Shown here: positions 22,182-32,130 of the stretch, piece by piece
Position numbering within the stretch: position 1 is the stretch's first letter
How the letters are laid out: every line of letters begins with the position of its first letter
From: Amanita rubescens
Lineage: Eukaryota; Basidiomycota; Agaricomycetes; Agaricales; Amanitaceae
DNA: 55,773 bases
Assembly: GCA_015039365.1 (NCBI GenBank)
Contig: WION01000347.1
Location: 1-55,773 of the forward strand
Reading direction: 5' to 3'
The notes under the pieces: model-generated
The model's database searches: none
Told to the model about the DNA's origin: nothing
The model's input: only the letters and a program-made list of their open reading frames with translations
Program-made: the position numbers and the translations under genes

Positions 22182-22253
22182 AGAAACCGCGCTCTTGGGA
22201 TCCCATTAGGCAGGATCATTCCACAACAGGGGCAAAAGTTCAACAACGCGGGA

Positions 22254-22790
22254 CTAGCAGGAGAGAAAGGGGTCTTTTGCCAGCCTCGTAAGAGAGGAGT
22301 CCGGGATGGACTGGACATTGCTGTAGCCTGACTCACACTCGAAATGTAGGACGGTTACGCTTGACCAACGAACTTGAAGCTGGTAGTAACCAGTGGCACA
22401 TACGCGCGTAAGATTCGGCGCATCTTCAAAGAGGTCGGAAGCAATGTGATCATGACGTGAAACCCCGAAAGCGATACATATTTGGAGCGTACGGAGTTGC
22501 CCAAAACGACCTTTAGCTTTAGTGAGTGATTCTTGTAGTCTATCCCGATCAGCTGTGAAGTATACGGCTTGAGCGCGTCTTGCATGCGTATGATGGGCTT
22601 TCCAGAGAGCGGAATGCAGGTCGCTATCTACCTGTTTTATATGGTTAGAGGTAGAAAACAATATTTCAAAGACGGATTTGACTACTTACCATGGTGACAA
22701 TATCGCAACTCCACCGTTTGAAAATTGAGAGTGGTCAATCGTGGATCATCCCTTAGTATATCCTCTCTCCAGGGGTATTACAGTCGTCGC
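22254..22790 (-). pseudogene. Fragment of an F-box/LRR-type gene
   Basis: A minus-strand frame (22661-22254) contains SALWKAHHTHARRAQAV, RFGQLRTLQICIAFGV and FEDAPNLTRVCATGYYQL. These resemble the LRR-like blocks after the F-box in basidiomycete F-box-like proteins. An upstream exon ends at a GTAAGT donor near 22692 with an acceptor at about 22630. No F-box proper is found and the frame stops early at 22254, far short of the usual 450-550 aa, so it is probably truncated. Confidence 0.4.
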
Positions 22791-23383
22791 TAGTAGTCAC
22801 AACAACGTGCTGAACTTCGATACCCTTTCGTTCTTGTGACTCCTGACTTGGACGGACCTCTTGAGTCGACGGGGCGCAACTCACTGGTTGAAGGACTAAT
22901 GTCAATGCACGGTAGAGTCAGATAGGCTGGTAACATACAACATTGTTTGGACCTGGATGGCAGATGGGGAAGTACAGAGCAGTGGGCAATTCAGGAAGAG
23001 GTGCGGCCTCCGAGTGGGAAGTCAAAGACTGCCGCCATACCCCTTCACCATCGCACATGTCTTCCGAGAAACAACATTCTGCGTCCCCTGCAACGCTTAT
23101 TGGAGCGGTCTTCTTTCGAAGAAATGGTGCAGATGGCCGTGCTGAGGCATTTCAGTCTGTATGATCCGTTTTCTGTGTGATTGGAAAGGGAAGCGGTTGA
23201 AGGGGTAGTTGTGGGGGTGGATGGAGTTGGTAAGGGAAAAGCTGGGACTGGGAGGGAAAGGATTCGGCATGTATGGGTCAAATGTGGGATTTTACACCGG
23301 GAGTCGGGACATGGGCATGCAGGCGAGAATGGGGATGACTGTCGTCACTGGCAAGCGTAGTGTCTGTCCCCTTCCGAAGCCGC

Positions 23384-23516
23384 GGTCAGGCCATCCAGCT
23401 CGGCCTTGCAAGGCGGAGGCGAGGCTGGGATCACCCTTGCAAGGCGGCGCCCAGCCTGGAATAGCCAGGCCAGGGGCACAGCCACTGATCAAGGTTTGCG
23501 CCGTTTTGTAGATGCG
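23384..23516 (-). repeat. GC-rich AAGGC-palindrome element, copy 2 (inverted)
   Basis: Reverse-oriented relative of 20857-21050. Its reverse complement also begins GCATCTACAAAACGGC and holds GCCTTGCAAGGC palindromes and CCTGGCCTGGCTATTCCAGG. The flank at 23520-23575 (CGCGAATATCATGGTTGG) resembles 44372-44395 (CGCGAGTATCATAGTTTG), suggesting a further member there. Confidence 0.55.
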
Positions 23517-23608
23517 TAGTAGTACGCCATGGTCGCCCAACGCGAATATCATGGTTGGTTGATTGATTACTCGCACGCACTCACAGACTCCCCCAGGTCA
23601 AAGACGGA

Positions 23609-24565
23609 ATGATAGACTCTTTCCACTCTGACGACCACAAATCACCGACGCCCAGTACACTCGGCTACCACCGCAGGCGACGCTATAGTAGCCACCGCTA
23701 CTCCGAATTCGAGTTTCACTCGTCAAGCTCTGCCCGACCGTCATCGTCCATCTCATCCTCTCAAAGCAGTTCATCAGCGACTATGCCGTTAAACAGGCAC
23801 CTTTCTCAACCGTCTCGCTGGTACGTCCTCAGTCCGCTGTATGGATAGTATACCTGTGCTCACTGGACGAACAAAGATTATGCTACCATTCCGACTTGGG
23901 CGCGGCGCTCAACGGATTCAGTTTGAACGAGTCGGACGAAACGGCTTCTGCCATCGAAAAGACCAGGCAAGCGGTAGACGGTGCCTACATCTCCACCACC
24001 AACTGGGAAGAACTCCCTAATTTGCGGCTTCAGCTGCTATTAACCCACGCGACTGCAGCTCCAGGAACTCGACCAAAACTGGGCAGAGCCCTTACACGAA
24101 TACTCTCAATTCGCTTCCATCTTCAAGAAGCTCCTTGCGTACCGCCACTAGAAGCATGTTCAGTTCGAGGTGACGCAGGATGGGCTGGGGGAGGCGCGTG
24201 ACGAGTCTATCCCCTCGTCTTATTTACCGGAATCACCAAAACCAGAGAGACGGTCGCTCAGGAGTTCTTACCGCGGGGTCGAGCTGCATTCAGCGATAAA
24301 CAACTCGGCACGATACTCCTCACCGCCCATTGATCGTCCCCGTCGAATCCCTCCTCACACTCTGTCCTTCGCCAGCACCAGCGCCGCCCCCACCCCCACT
24401 TTCTCCATCCCTCAAAGGCGGAGGCGGCCGATTAGGATGATTGGGAATCTTTTCAATCTCCTTCGCGCCCTCCCACGCCTCCAAATTCTTCCATCGCACT
24501 CATCAGCAAACAAAAAAGTTGCCGTCGCCACCGACTCAGCTTTTTCGCCCAATCCCGATGGCCAT
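23609..24565 (+). pseudogene. Sorting nexin (Atg20/SNX41-type PX-BAR) pseudogene, copy 1, internally inverted
   Basis: PX-domain traces are visible: RYSEFE at about 23695, then YAVKQ-like coding at about 23780. BAR-domain blocks follow: NGFSLNESDETASAIEKT (23914 on), TNWEELP and, out of frame, QFASIFKKLLAYRH at about 24110. Frame changes, missing exons and stops make it non-functional. The C-terminal part corresponding to 38870-39130 in copy 2 is present in reverse complement at about 24270-24565. Intact family members sort membrane proteins from endosomes and act in selective autophagy. Copy 2 lies at 37650-39050. Confidence 0.65.
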
Positions 24566-24739
24566 TTGCCATAGCGATACACACCTCTCTTCTCTCTCAA
24601 ATCCGCGACTTTTGTCTTTGGAACCGGTCTAGATCAGCTTGCATGGCGGTACGCGAGTGCTTGAGATCAAATGGAGCGTTTCTTCCAGCTGCGGACGCGA
24701 TATATGTGGTCAGCTAAGGCAGCGATGACAACACGTTCT

Positions 24740-25170
24740 CAGGCTATGTAGTGGCCTCTCCCATCTTTCCCAGCAACAGAAATATCTACAACTGGCTCTA
24801 TTCTCGTCTCCAGCTTCCCTTCCTCTTCCTCGTCCGTCTCTTCACCCCCGCTTTTCGAATTACTCTCCTCAACCAAAAGTCAACGCAACCGCGAATGCTG
24901 AAGCAAAAATCAACGTGCTCTATATGGTTACATCGTCCAACGCACTGCGATCATTATATCACCCAAGCGCATCCACCACTGGATGTCGTTAAGCATGCGC
25001 TGGAACTGCGCCTCCCACAACTGATGTTGCTCATCATCGATGATAAATGCACAGGCAAACAAGAGGAAGACAACAATCCACGCGTCGAGTGAAGAGAGCG
25101 GGACGAGTTCCGTGAGTGGCAGCGGGTTAAGGAGGAAGCCTATCCCTGTGGCTTGCCTTGAAGTAGTACA
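24740..25170 (+). repeat. Segmental-duplication tail, copy 1
   Basis: This block is highly similar to 39190-39600 (shared CTCCTCAACCAAAA, GCATCCACCACTGGATGTCG, GGCAGCGGGTTAAGGAGGAA). In copy 2 a frame ending EFREWQRVKEEGYPCGLP might be a coding 3' end, but here the frame is broken. It joins the sorting nexin relic to the NLR-like gene in both copies. Confidence 0.65.
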
Positions 25171-25519
25171 TCTCTTTTTGTTCTAGACCGACTGGGTTCA
25201 TCATTTTACATTCATCTATCGTTGTGAATGGGCCCTAATCACATATATTGCAGTCTACTACCCAAATCCATACTTCTTAAGAATTAAGCACATGAGAACT
25301 TGAAAATGGCCCTGGATCTGCCACTTGGTGGCCCCTACTATACTGATAAGTCCATAATATGTGGCCCTAATACACAAATACCAATCTATCAGGTAATTTC
25401 TACTGCTCAGGGAAATGAATAAGCACGAGTTTATGTTCCACCGTCCATCCGACGTATGTAGACCCATGAACTTGCCCAAAATAAAAGCATGCACCGACAG
25501 GAAGCGCTCCCATATACCT

Positions 25520-26930
25520 GCCGGTATTGATATTTCTGATCCACCTCCCTATCATCGGTTTGTCCATAGAAGGGGTATCATCAGCTGTTATTTGAGGACG
25601 TGGTAACACAATGCCAGTGCTTGCATCCCAAACTCGAATGGTCTCGTCAAAAGACCTTGAGATAATTTTGGATCCATCGGGCGAGAATGCGACGGAACGA
25701 ATCCAGTCAGCATGGCCTCGAAGGGGTGGGAGCATCTCGACGCCAGTGCTTGCATCCCAAACTCGAATGGTGTTGTCATCTGACCCCGAGATGATTTTCG
25801 ATCCATCGGGCGAGAATGCGACGGAACGAATCAAATGATCATGACCTCGAAGGGGTGGGAACATCTCGACACCAGTGCTTGCATCCCAAACTCGAATGGT
25901 CTTGTCATCTGACCCCGAGATGATTTTGGATCCATCGGGCGAGAATGCGACGGAACTAATCCATCCATCATGGCCTCGAAGGGGTGAGAGCATCTCAACG
26001 CCAGTGCTTGCATCCCAAACTCGAATGGTGTTGTCATCTGACCCCGAGATGATTTTGGATCCATCAGGCGAGAATGCGACGGAACGAATTCCGCCATCAT
26101 GGCCTCGGAGGGGTGGGAGCATCTCGACGCCAGTGCTTGCATCCCAAACTCGAATGCTCTCGTCAGAAGACCCCGAGATGATTTTGGATCCATCAGGCGA
26201 GAATGCGACGGAATGAATCCCGCCATCATGGCCTCGAAGGGGTGGGAGCATCTCGACGCCAGTGCTTGCATCCCAAACTCGAATGGTCTTGTCAGAAGAC
26301 CCCGAGATGATTTTGGATCCATCAGGCGAGAATGCCACGGAATTAATCCAGTGATCATGGCCTCGAAGGGGTGGGAGGATCTCGACGCCAGTGCTTGCAT
26401 CCCAAACTCGAATGGTCTTGTCAGAAGACCCCGAGATGATTTTGGATCCATCAGGTGAGAATGCGACGGAACGAATCCAGTCGTCATGGCCTCGAAGGGG
26501 TGGGAGGATCTCGACGCCAGTGCTTGCATCCCAAACTCGAATGGTCTTGTCAAAAGACCCCGAGATGATTTTGGATCCATCAAGCGAGAATGCGACGGAA
26601 CGAATCTCGCCATCATGGCCTCGAAGGGGTGGGAGCATCTCGATGCCAGTGCTTGCATCCCAAACTCGAATGGTCTCATCATCTGACCCCGAGATGATTT
26701 TGGATCCATCAGGCGAGAATGCGACGGAACAAATCTCGCCATCATGGCCTCGAAGGGGTGGGAGCATCTCGATGCCAGTGCTTGCATCCCAAACTCGAAT
26801 GGTCTTGTCAGAAGACCCCGAGATGATTTTGGATCCATCGGGCGAGAATGCAACGGAAGAAATCCAGTCATCATGGCCTCGAAGGGGTGAGAGCATCTCG
26901 ACGTCAATGCTTGCATCCCAAACTCGAATG
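25520..26930 (-). repeat. Array of ten near-identical 126 bp WD40 units (3' part of the NLR-like gene)
   Basis: Units of 42 codons repeat with very few changes (SVAFSPDGSKIISGS, TIRVWDASTGVEMLPPLRGH). Variation is concentrated at a few positions: the residues after GHD (DW, GE, HW, GG, HL) and the pair before KT/ET/NT. Together with seven units at 32130-33000 the gene had 17. Confidence 0.9.
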
Positions 26931-26935
26931 GTCTT
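26931..26935. other. Target-site duplication GTCTT (left)
   Basis: GTCTT immediately precedes the LTR that starts TGTTGAC at 26936 and recurs at 32126-32130 right after the second LTR, as expected for Copia integration. Confidence 0.9.
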
Positions 26936-27238
26936 TGTTGACGTGTGAAAACCTGAAGGTCTATCTGTAAAGATAGATATGTCTCAGTCCTTCAGATACG
27001 AAGACTAGTTCTATTACCTGTAAAGATAGATATGTCTAAACTAATGTTTAGTAGGTAATATATAACATAAAAGAGTGGTATCATACCTCAGTCCTTCAGA
27101 TACGAAGACTGAGGTACACGAAGAAAATACGTGTCCAAAAGAGCGTATTATGTAAGTAGGAACAAATAGTGACAAATAATAGAATAGCGGCTATGCTCGA
27201 CTGAAAAGATATAAGTAACGAACGTACGAATTTCAACA
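26936..27238 (-). repeat. Copia LTR, 303 bp (3' LTR of the element)
   Basis: Starts TGTTG and ends CAACA. It is base-for-base the same as 31823-32125 by eye. It contains two copies of CTGTAAAGATAGATATGTCT and an inverted repeat CCTCAGTC...GACTGAGG. As the element reads on the minus strand, this is its 3' LTR; the GAGTGGGCG stretch just inside it (27239-27247, minus strand) is the likely polypurine tract. Confidence 0.92.
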
Positions 27239-27254
27239 CGCCCACTCAGGCGAG

Positions 27255-30200
27255 CTAGGCAGTTCTAAGTCCCATCTGCTCCGTAAAACGCTTGTGTTTT
27301 TCGCGTGATAGCGGTTTTGTCAGAACATCGGCAACTTGATCATTTGTCGGGCAATACTCGACTTTGATGATTCCTCTAGCTTGAGTGTCTCGAACGAAAT
27401 GGTATTTGATATCGATATGCTTTGTCCGGTCATGTGCAACTGGATTTTGAATGAGTTTGATGGCAGATTGATTGTCCACGTAGAGCGTAATCGGTTTTTT
27501 GAGTGGATGACCAATCTCGGAAAGGAAAGTGTGAATCCAGGTTGCTTCTTGAGCGGCGCGGGCAGCGGCAATATATTCGGCTTCGGTAGAGGAAAGAGAG
27601 ACGGTTGCTTGCTTTTTGGATGACCAGCTGATAGCGGCACCGGAGAGGATAGCAGTATATCCGGAAACGGACTTGCGGTCGTTAGGATCGCCTGCCCAGT
27701 CTGCGTCGCAGTAGATTACTGGTCCTTCAATAGCGGACTTGCCGTCGTAGAGAATATAGGTGTCGGAGGCGCCTCGAAGGTAGCGGAATACTCGTTTGAC
27801 AGCAGTGTGATGTCGTTTGCCAGGTGCATGGTTATGGCGTGAAAGTACGCCCACATCATGCGCAACGTCGAATCTAGTACCAATAGATCCGTACATGAGT
27901 GAACCGATGAGTCGTTGATACTCAGTAACGTTCACTTCAGCGGCGTCGAGTTTCTCGAGCTTGAGGTTTGCCTCCATTGGGGTAGCTGCTGGTTTGCAGT
28001 CGGCCATTCCATGTCTTTCGAGGATATCCTCGATGTATTGCGATTGGGATAGCCTAATGGTTCGCTTTGGTCGGTCGCGTGTGACTTCCATGTTTAGAAT
28101 CCAGTGAACCTCGCCGAGATCCGTCATGTCGAAGCGTGAACTGAGGTCCTTCTTCGTTTGCGTCACGAGATCTGGTGAGTCGGAAATGATAAGGTTGTCA
28201 TCGACGTAGACCGCGATTATGATGTGGTGGCCGTTTACGTTCTTGTAGAAAACGCAGTGGTCGGCTTGAATTCGAGTGAAACCGAGAGCGCCGAGCTCAC
28301 TTGAGAATTTTCGGTACCATTCTCGACTTGCCTGTTTCAGACCGTAAAGAGCCTTTTTGAGTCGCCAGACAGTTCCGGGAGCAGCGTTGTAGCCAGGTGG
28401 GACTCGGATATAGATCTCCTCTTCGAGTTCCCCATTCAGAAAAGCAGACTTGACGTCCATTTGGTGAATTTCCCAGTCAAAACGGGCAGAGAGGGCGAGA
28501 AGTAGTCGTATTGAGTTGAATTTCGTCACTGGTGCGAAAGTTTCGTTATAGTCGATTCCTTCGACCTGCGAGAAACCTTGGGCGACGAGACGGGCCTTGT
28601 AGCGCTCGATTTGACCATCAGGTCCCATCTTCATCCTAAAGACCCACTTAGATCCGACGATTTTGCGATCGTGTGGTCGTGGAACCTCCTCAAAGACTTC
28701 AAACTTCTTGAGCGTTTCAAGCTCTTCATTACATGCCTTCTTCCATTGCTCACAATCCTCACGGGACATGGCGTCGTGAAAGGTGAGTGGGTCGCCCAGG
28801 GCGGCCGTTCTGGCATTCTCGTCGGTCACATGCGTGACTTGTGTCACATCTCCTCCCTCGTTATCTCCTCGTCCTCCTCCTGCCACACTCGCTCCTCCAC
28901 TCAATTGATGGGCGGTCCGGTTTCCATATGACGACTTGAAGTATCTTTCATCATCATCGCGCACCGGCGCTCTTCGGATCCTTGTCGAACGACGAGGTTC
29001 ATCAATTTCAGCAGTGGGAGGTAGATAAGGCTGTACAGGCGGTAGATTGGAGTTTCTAAGGTGAGTTGAACTGGTTCCTGGGGTTTTCGAGGTCGCTGAA
29101 TCCGACGGTGAAGTCGGCGTGGCGCGAAATTCGATTACGGATCCGCCAGGACGAGTTGTAGCGTTTTTAGGTGGTGAAACACCATCAGCAGTGCTCCCTG
29201 CTGTCCCATAGCTGTTAGATGACGAATCTGAGTCATCTCCGTCGTCGTCGTCGTCGCTTTTGACGTCCAGAAGCCCTTCAAGATCCACAGATGACTCTGA
29301 ATCAGATTCTGAGTCATTTACGTCCTCAGCAGGTGAGTTTCTTGTTTCTGCTTCATCTTGGGTAACTTCAGTCTCAATCCTGACTCTGGTAGGCTCTACA
29401 AGTTCGCCTTCGTCGAAATGGACATCCCGGGATTCCACAATGCGCCCACTCGAACGATGAACGAGTAAATAGGCCTTTTTGTGTTCGGAATAACCCAGGT
29501 GAATGCATTCCATCGTTTTCTTGTCCAGTTTCTGACGTTTTTCTTTCGGAACATGAGCATAGGCCTTGCAGCCGAAGATTCGGAGATGTGCGACAGACGG
29601 CTTATTGCCGGTATAAGCTTCGTGCGGAGTTAAGGTGTTTTTTAAGGTGCGAGTTGGTGACCGGTTTAAGACGTATATGGCGTAACTGACAGCAAAACTC
29701 CAGTAACGATTTGGAAGGTCGGCATCCGTGAGAAGCGTGCGGGCCATTTCAACGATCGTCCGATTCATACGTTCGGCGATCCCGTTCTCCTGTGGAGTGT
29801 ACGCATTCGTTTTCTCGTGATGGATACCTTTTGACTCGAAATATGCAGCCAATTCCTTTGATCCAAACTCGCCTCCACCATCGCTACGGAAGTAGTTCAC
29901 CCGTTCCCCGGTTTCAACCTCGGCGCGCTCGATAAGCGCTTTGAGCGCTTTGCAAGTCTCGTCTTTGGAGCGGAGTAGCTTCACCTTTACGTAGTGAGTA
30001 TTTCCGTCAATAAACGTGAGGAAATAATATTCGCCCTGACGTGCTTGCGTTTGCATAGGTCCACAAAGATCCGAATGGATGCGGTGGAGTATCCGAGGGT
30101 GAGTGTTGGTGGATTCTTTTGGAATTTCGTCTCGAGTTTGTTTCCCTTCTAGGCAGGGCACGCATGTCGATCCGTGTGTGTCTTTTGAAGATAGTTCCAT

Positions 30201-31739
30201 GCCGGTTACCATTTTGCGGCTCAACAGCTGTTTGACAGCATCAAGCGCTATATGACCGAATCGACGGTGCCAAATCCCGAGTGGTGCCTTGGACTTTTTG
30301 GTCCGGGCGACGAGTGCCGATTCGAGAGTTGCAGACTCTAAGTCGCTATTCTCGCTCATCTCTCTCATTGTGCGAGAGACGTAGGCGCGTTCGGGGATAA
30401 CTGGTTTGGCATTCAAGATGTAAAGATTGTCGACTTCTTGGGCTACTCCACACAGTTCTCGGCTTTTGCTGAAGATGTGACATCCGCTATTGTCGAAATT
30501 GACTGAGTAGCCTCGTTTGGTCAAGTAGGATACGGAGATGAGATTTCCGCTAAGGTCAGGCACGTAGTACGCTGTCCGAATAATGGTAAGACCTTTCTTT
30601 CCGCCACCAAGATCCATTTGAAGATGGAGCTGACCAATTCCCGTAGCGAGAATATAACATTCGTCGCCTAGCCAGACTTTTTTCGGTGGGGAGATATCTC
30701 GGTACATGTGGAACCAATTGCGCTGTGAACTCATGGGTGACGAAGCACCTGAGTCTATGATCCACTTTACGAGGAGACTTGACCGTTCTGCAAGAGCGTT
30801 GGCGACAAAGAGACGGAGGGATTCTGATTCGGCAGGTTGCTCAGCGATAGTGGCGACCTTCGCGGTAAGTTCCCCGTCCTTCTTTTCCTTTTCGGAATTG
30901 GAGCCTGACGGCTTTTGCTCTTTGTTCTCACTAGCTTTGAGACGACGGCATTCGTCCTTCACGTGGCCTTTCTTTTTACAGTAAGCGCACTTTTTCTTCG
31001 ACTTGTCTCCTTTTTGATCTTTGCCCTTGCCTTTCCCACCATGAGCAAGGAGGGCCGTTTGCGAAGGATTTCTACGGCTTTTCTCCTCGATTAGGACTTG
31101 GGCTATAACGGAGTCAGGCGAAAGCGAGTCTTCCGTGGACATTAGGATCGTTCGGAGTGTCGAGTAGGATTCGGGAAGTGAGATAACCATCGCAATCGCT
31201 ATCAGCGTATCTTCCAACTTGAGACCGAGCGACGAAAGCACGTGGGCTTTATGACGCATGGCGTTGAGCTGCGGTTCAAGAGGTGAATCATCGGAGAAGG
31301 TACTTCGGAACAGTTCCCCGATGAGGTAGGCTTGTGTTTGCTTGCCTTTCCCTTCGTAGCGCTCACATAGTTTCTCCCAGACCTCCTTTGATGTCGTCAC
31401 ATGCAAGACTCCGTTTAGAGGTTCGTCTTTCAAGGTGAGACATATTTGCGCCTTTGCCTCCTTGTCTAACCGTTTCCAATGACTGTGTTCCTCAAGTTGA
31501 GTACTTGCAGGACACAATTTTGTTCCATCTACGATTGACCACAGCCCTCGAATGTCGAGGACCATTTGGATCCGGAATTTCCACGTCTGGAAGTTCGCGG
31601 CGTCGTTTTCGAGGGATGGGATGTCATACAGGCGATTAGAACCTGGAGCTGGATGGGATTGGGAAGGAGTAGAGCTGGTCTGAACTTGAGGGTTCGGAGA
31701 GGACGGCAATGGGGTTGCAGCAGCGGCAGCGGCAGCCAT
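27255..31739 (-). CDS. Copia gag-pol polyprotein
   Basis: A single uninterrupted frame of 1494 aa. Gag region residues 1-245 (UBN2-like) precede a CCHC zinc knuckle at C251-C264 (CAYCKKKGHVKDEC). The aspartic protease motif DSGA is at 329-332. The pre-integrase zinc finger uses H491/H496 and C526/C529. The integrase triad is D557, D620, E651 (HSDLCGP, RSDGGGEF, PQENGIAER). A GKR-like linker rich in D/S runs to about 930. The RT has QMDVKSAFLNGE and YVDD at 1178-1181. RNase H starts near YCDADWAGDP and ends with KHIDIKYHFVRD and VADVLTKPL. All catalytic residues are present. Start ATG 31739 opens a poly-Ala N-terminus and is the first ATG after the primer-binding site. Confidence 0.95.
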   Translation of the reverse strand: MAAAAAAATPLPSSPNPQVQTSSTPSQSHPAPGSNRLYDIPSLENDAANFQTWKFRIQMVLDIRGLWSIVDGTKLCPASTQLEEHSHWKRLDKEAKAQICLTLKDEPLNGVLHVTTSKEVWEKLCERYEGKGKQTQAYLIGELFRSTFSDDSPLEPQLNAMRHKAHVLSSLGLKLEDTLIAIAMVISLPESYSTLRTILMSTEDSLSPDSVIAQVLIEEKSRRNPSQTALLAHGGKGKGKDQKGDKSKKKCAYCKKKGHVKDECRRLKASENKEQKPSGSNSEKEKKDGELTAKVATIAEQPAESESLRLFVANALAERSSLLVKWIIDSGASSPMSSQRNWFHMYRDISPPKKVWLGDECYILATGIGQLHLQMDLGGGKKGLTIIRTAYYVPDLSGNLISVSYLTKRGYSVNFDNSGCHIFSKSRELCGVAQEVDNLYILNAKPVIPERAYVSRTMREMSENSDLESATLESALVARTKKSKAPLGIWHRRFGHIALDAVKQLLSRKMVTGMELSSKDTHGSTCVPCLEGKQTRDEIPKESTNTHPRILHRIHSDLCGPMQTQARQGEYYFLTFIDGNTHYVKVKLLRSKDETCKALKALIERAEVETGERVNYFRSDGGGEFGSKELAAYFESKGIHHEKTNAYTPQENGIAERMNRTIVEMARTLLTDADLPNRYWSFAVSYAIYVLNRSPTRTLKNTLTPHEAYTGNKPSVAHLRIFGCKAYAHVPKEKRQKLDKKTMECIHLGYSEHKKAYLLVHRSSGRIVESRDVHFDEGELVEPTRVRIETEVTQDEAETRNSPAEDVNDSESDSESSVDLEGLLDVKSDDDDDGDDSDSSSNSYGTAGSTADGVSPPKNATTRPGGSVIEFRATPTSPSDSATSKTPGTSSTHLRNSNLPPVQPYLPPTAEIDEPRRSTRIRRAPVRDDDERYFKSSYGNRTAHQLSGGASVAGGGRGDNEGGDVTQVTHVTDENARTAALGDPLTFHDAMSREDCEQWKKACNEELETLKKFEVFEEVPRPHDRKIVGSKWVFRMKMGPDGQIERYKARLVAQGFSQVEGIDYNETFAPVTKFNSIRLLLALSARFDWEIHQMDVKSAFLNGELEEEIYIRVPPGYNAAPGTVWRLKKALYGLKQASREWYRKFSSELGALGFTRIQADHCVFYKNVNGHHIIIAVYVDDNLIISDSPDLVTQTKKDLSSRFDMTDLGEVHWILNMEVTRDRPKRTIRLSQSQYIEDILERHGMADCKPAATPMEANLKLEKLDAAEVNVTEYQRLIGSLMYGSIGTRFDVAHDVGVLSRHNHAPGKRHHTAVKRVFRYLRGASDTYILYDGKSAIEGPVIYCDADWAGDPNDRKSVSGYTAILSGAAISWSSKKQATVSLSSTEAEYIAAARAAQEATWIHTFLSEIGHPLKKPITLYVDNQSAIKLIQNPVAHDRTKHIDIKYHFVRDTQARGIIKVEYCPTNDQVADVLTKPLSREKHKRFTEQMGLRTA

Positions 31740-31804
31740 TAGATTAGATTTGCGAGCGTGAGTGGATTGCGATAGTGTTCAATTGAGTCTTTTAATAGTT
31801 AAGG

Positions 31805-31822
31805 CTATCGGGGCCCATAACC
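31805..31822 (-). other. Primer-binding site next to the 5' LTR
   Basis: On the element strand the LTR end CAACA is followed directly by GGTTATGGGCCCCG. This resembles the primer site of Drosophila copia, which is known to be primed by a half molecule of initiator tRNA-Met rather than the tRNA 3' end. Confidence 0.65.
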
Positions 31823-32125
31823 TGTTGACGTGTGAAAACCTGAAGGTCTATCTGTAAAGATAGATATGTCTCAGTCCTTCAGATACGAAGACTAGTTCTA
31901 TTACCTGTAAAGATAGATATGTCTAAACTAATGTTTAGTAGGTAATATATAACATAAAAGAGTGGTATCATACCTCAGTCCTTCAGATACGAAGACTGAG
32001 GTACACGAAGAAAATACGTGTCCAAAAGAGCGTATTATGTAAGTAGGAACAAATAGTGACAAATAATAGAATAGCGGCTATGCTCGACTGAAAAGATATA
32101 AGTAACGAACGTACGAATTTCAACA
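31823..32125 (-). repeat. Copia LTR, 303 bp (5' LTR of the element)
   Basis: Same length and, by eye, same sequence as 26936-27238. It should carry the element promoter and start of transcription on the minus strand. It is followed at 32126-32130 by the GTCTT target duplication. Confidence 0.92.
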
Positions 32126-32130
32126 GTCTT
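32126..32130. other. Target-site duplication GTCTT (right)
   Basis: Second copy of the 5 bp duplication. On the minus strand it encodes part of the KT of WD repeat 7 (GSDDKT). Confidence 0.9.

Larger units (their letters stand above)
20432..22253. other. Repeat-rich spacer
   Basis: This spacer holds a GC-rich palindromic repeat (20857-21050), simple AT-rich repeats at 21110-21230 (TTACATTA, TATATTTATA, TCAA units), a tRNA-like relic (21250-21323) and a 150 bp tandem duplication (21888-22181). A frame from ATG 21673 to 21939 (MAPMMRRLGSRTAAAVF) looks weakly coding and could be the 3' end of a small gene. I cannot assign it. Confidence 0.4.
26936..32125 (-). mobile_element. Ty1/Copia LTR retrotransposon, complete, 5190 bp
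   Basis: Two 303 bp LTRs that appear identical flank one open reading frame of 1494 codons, and the element is bounded by a GTCTT duplication. Gene order gag, protease, integrase, RT, RNase H is that of Copia (Pseudoviridae-like) elements. Intact coding capacity and identical LTRs point to a very recent, probably still competent insertion. It lies in the same orientation as the NLR-like host gene and interrupts its WD40 array. Confidence 0.93.

Noticed and set aside
25600..26930. Regular DNA repeats that might suggest a CRISPR or satellite array
   Set aside because: Units are coding WD40 blades of 126 bp with no spacer structure, in a eukaryotic gene.
25831..26948. Long open frames on both strands and other phases across the WD40 arrays (for example 26391-26948 plus and 25831-26916 in a second minus phase)
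   Set aside because: The 126 bp units are a multiple of three and near-identical, so a frame open in one unit stays open in all. Only one phase gives WD40 residues.
27620..31000. Plus-strand frames inside the Copia element (for example 28578-28931)
   Set aside because: They are antisense to the intact polyprotein and have no motif.
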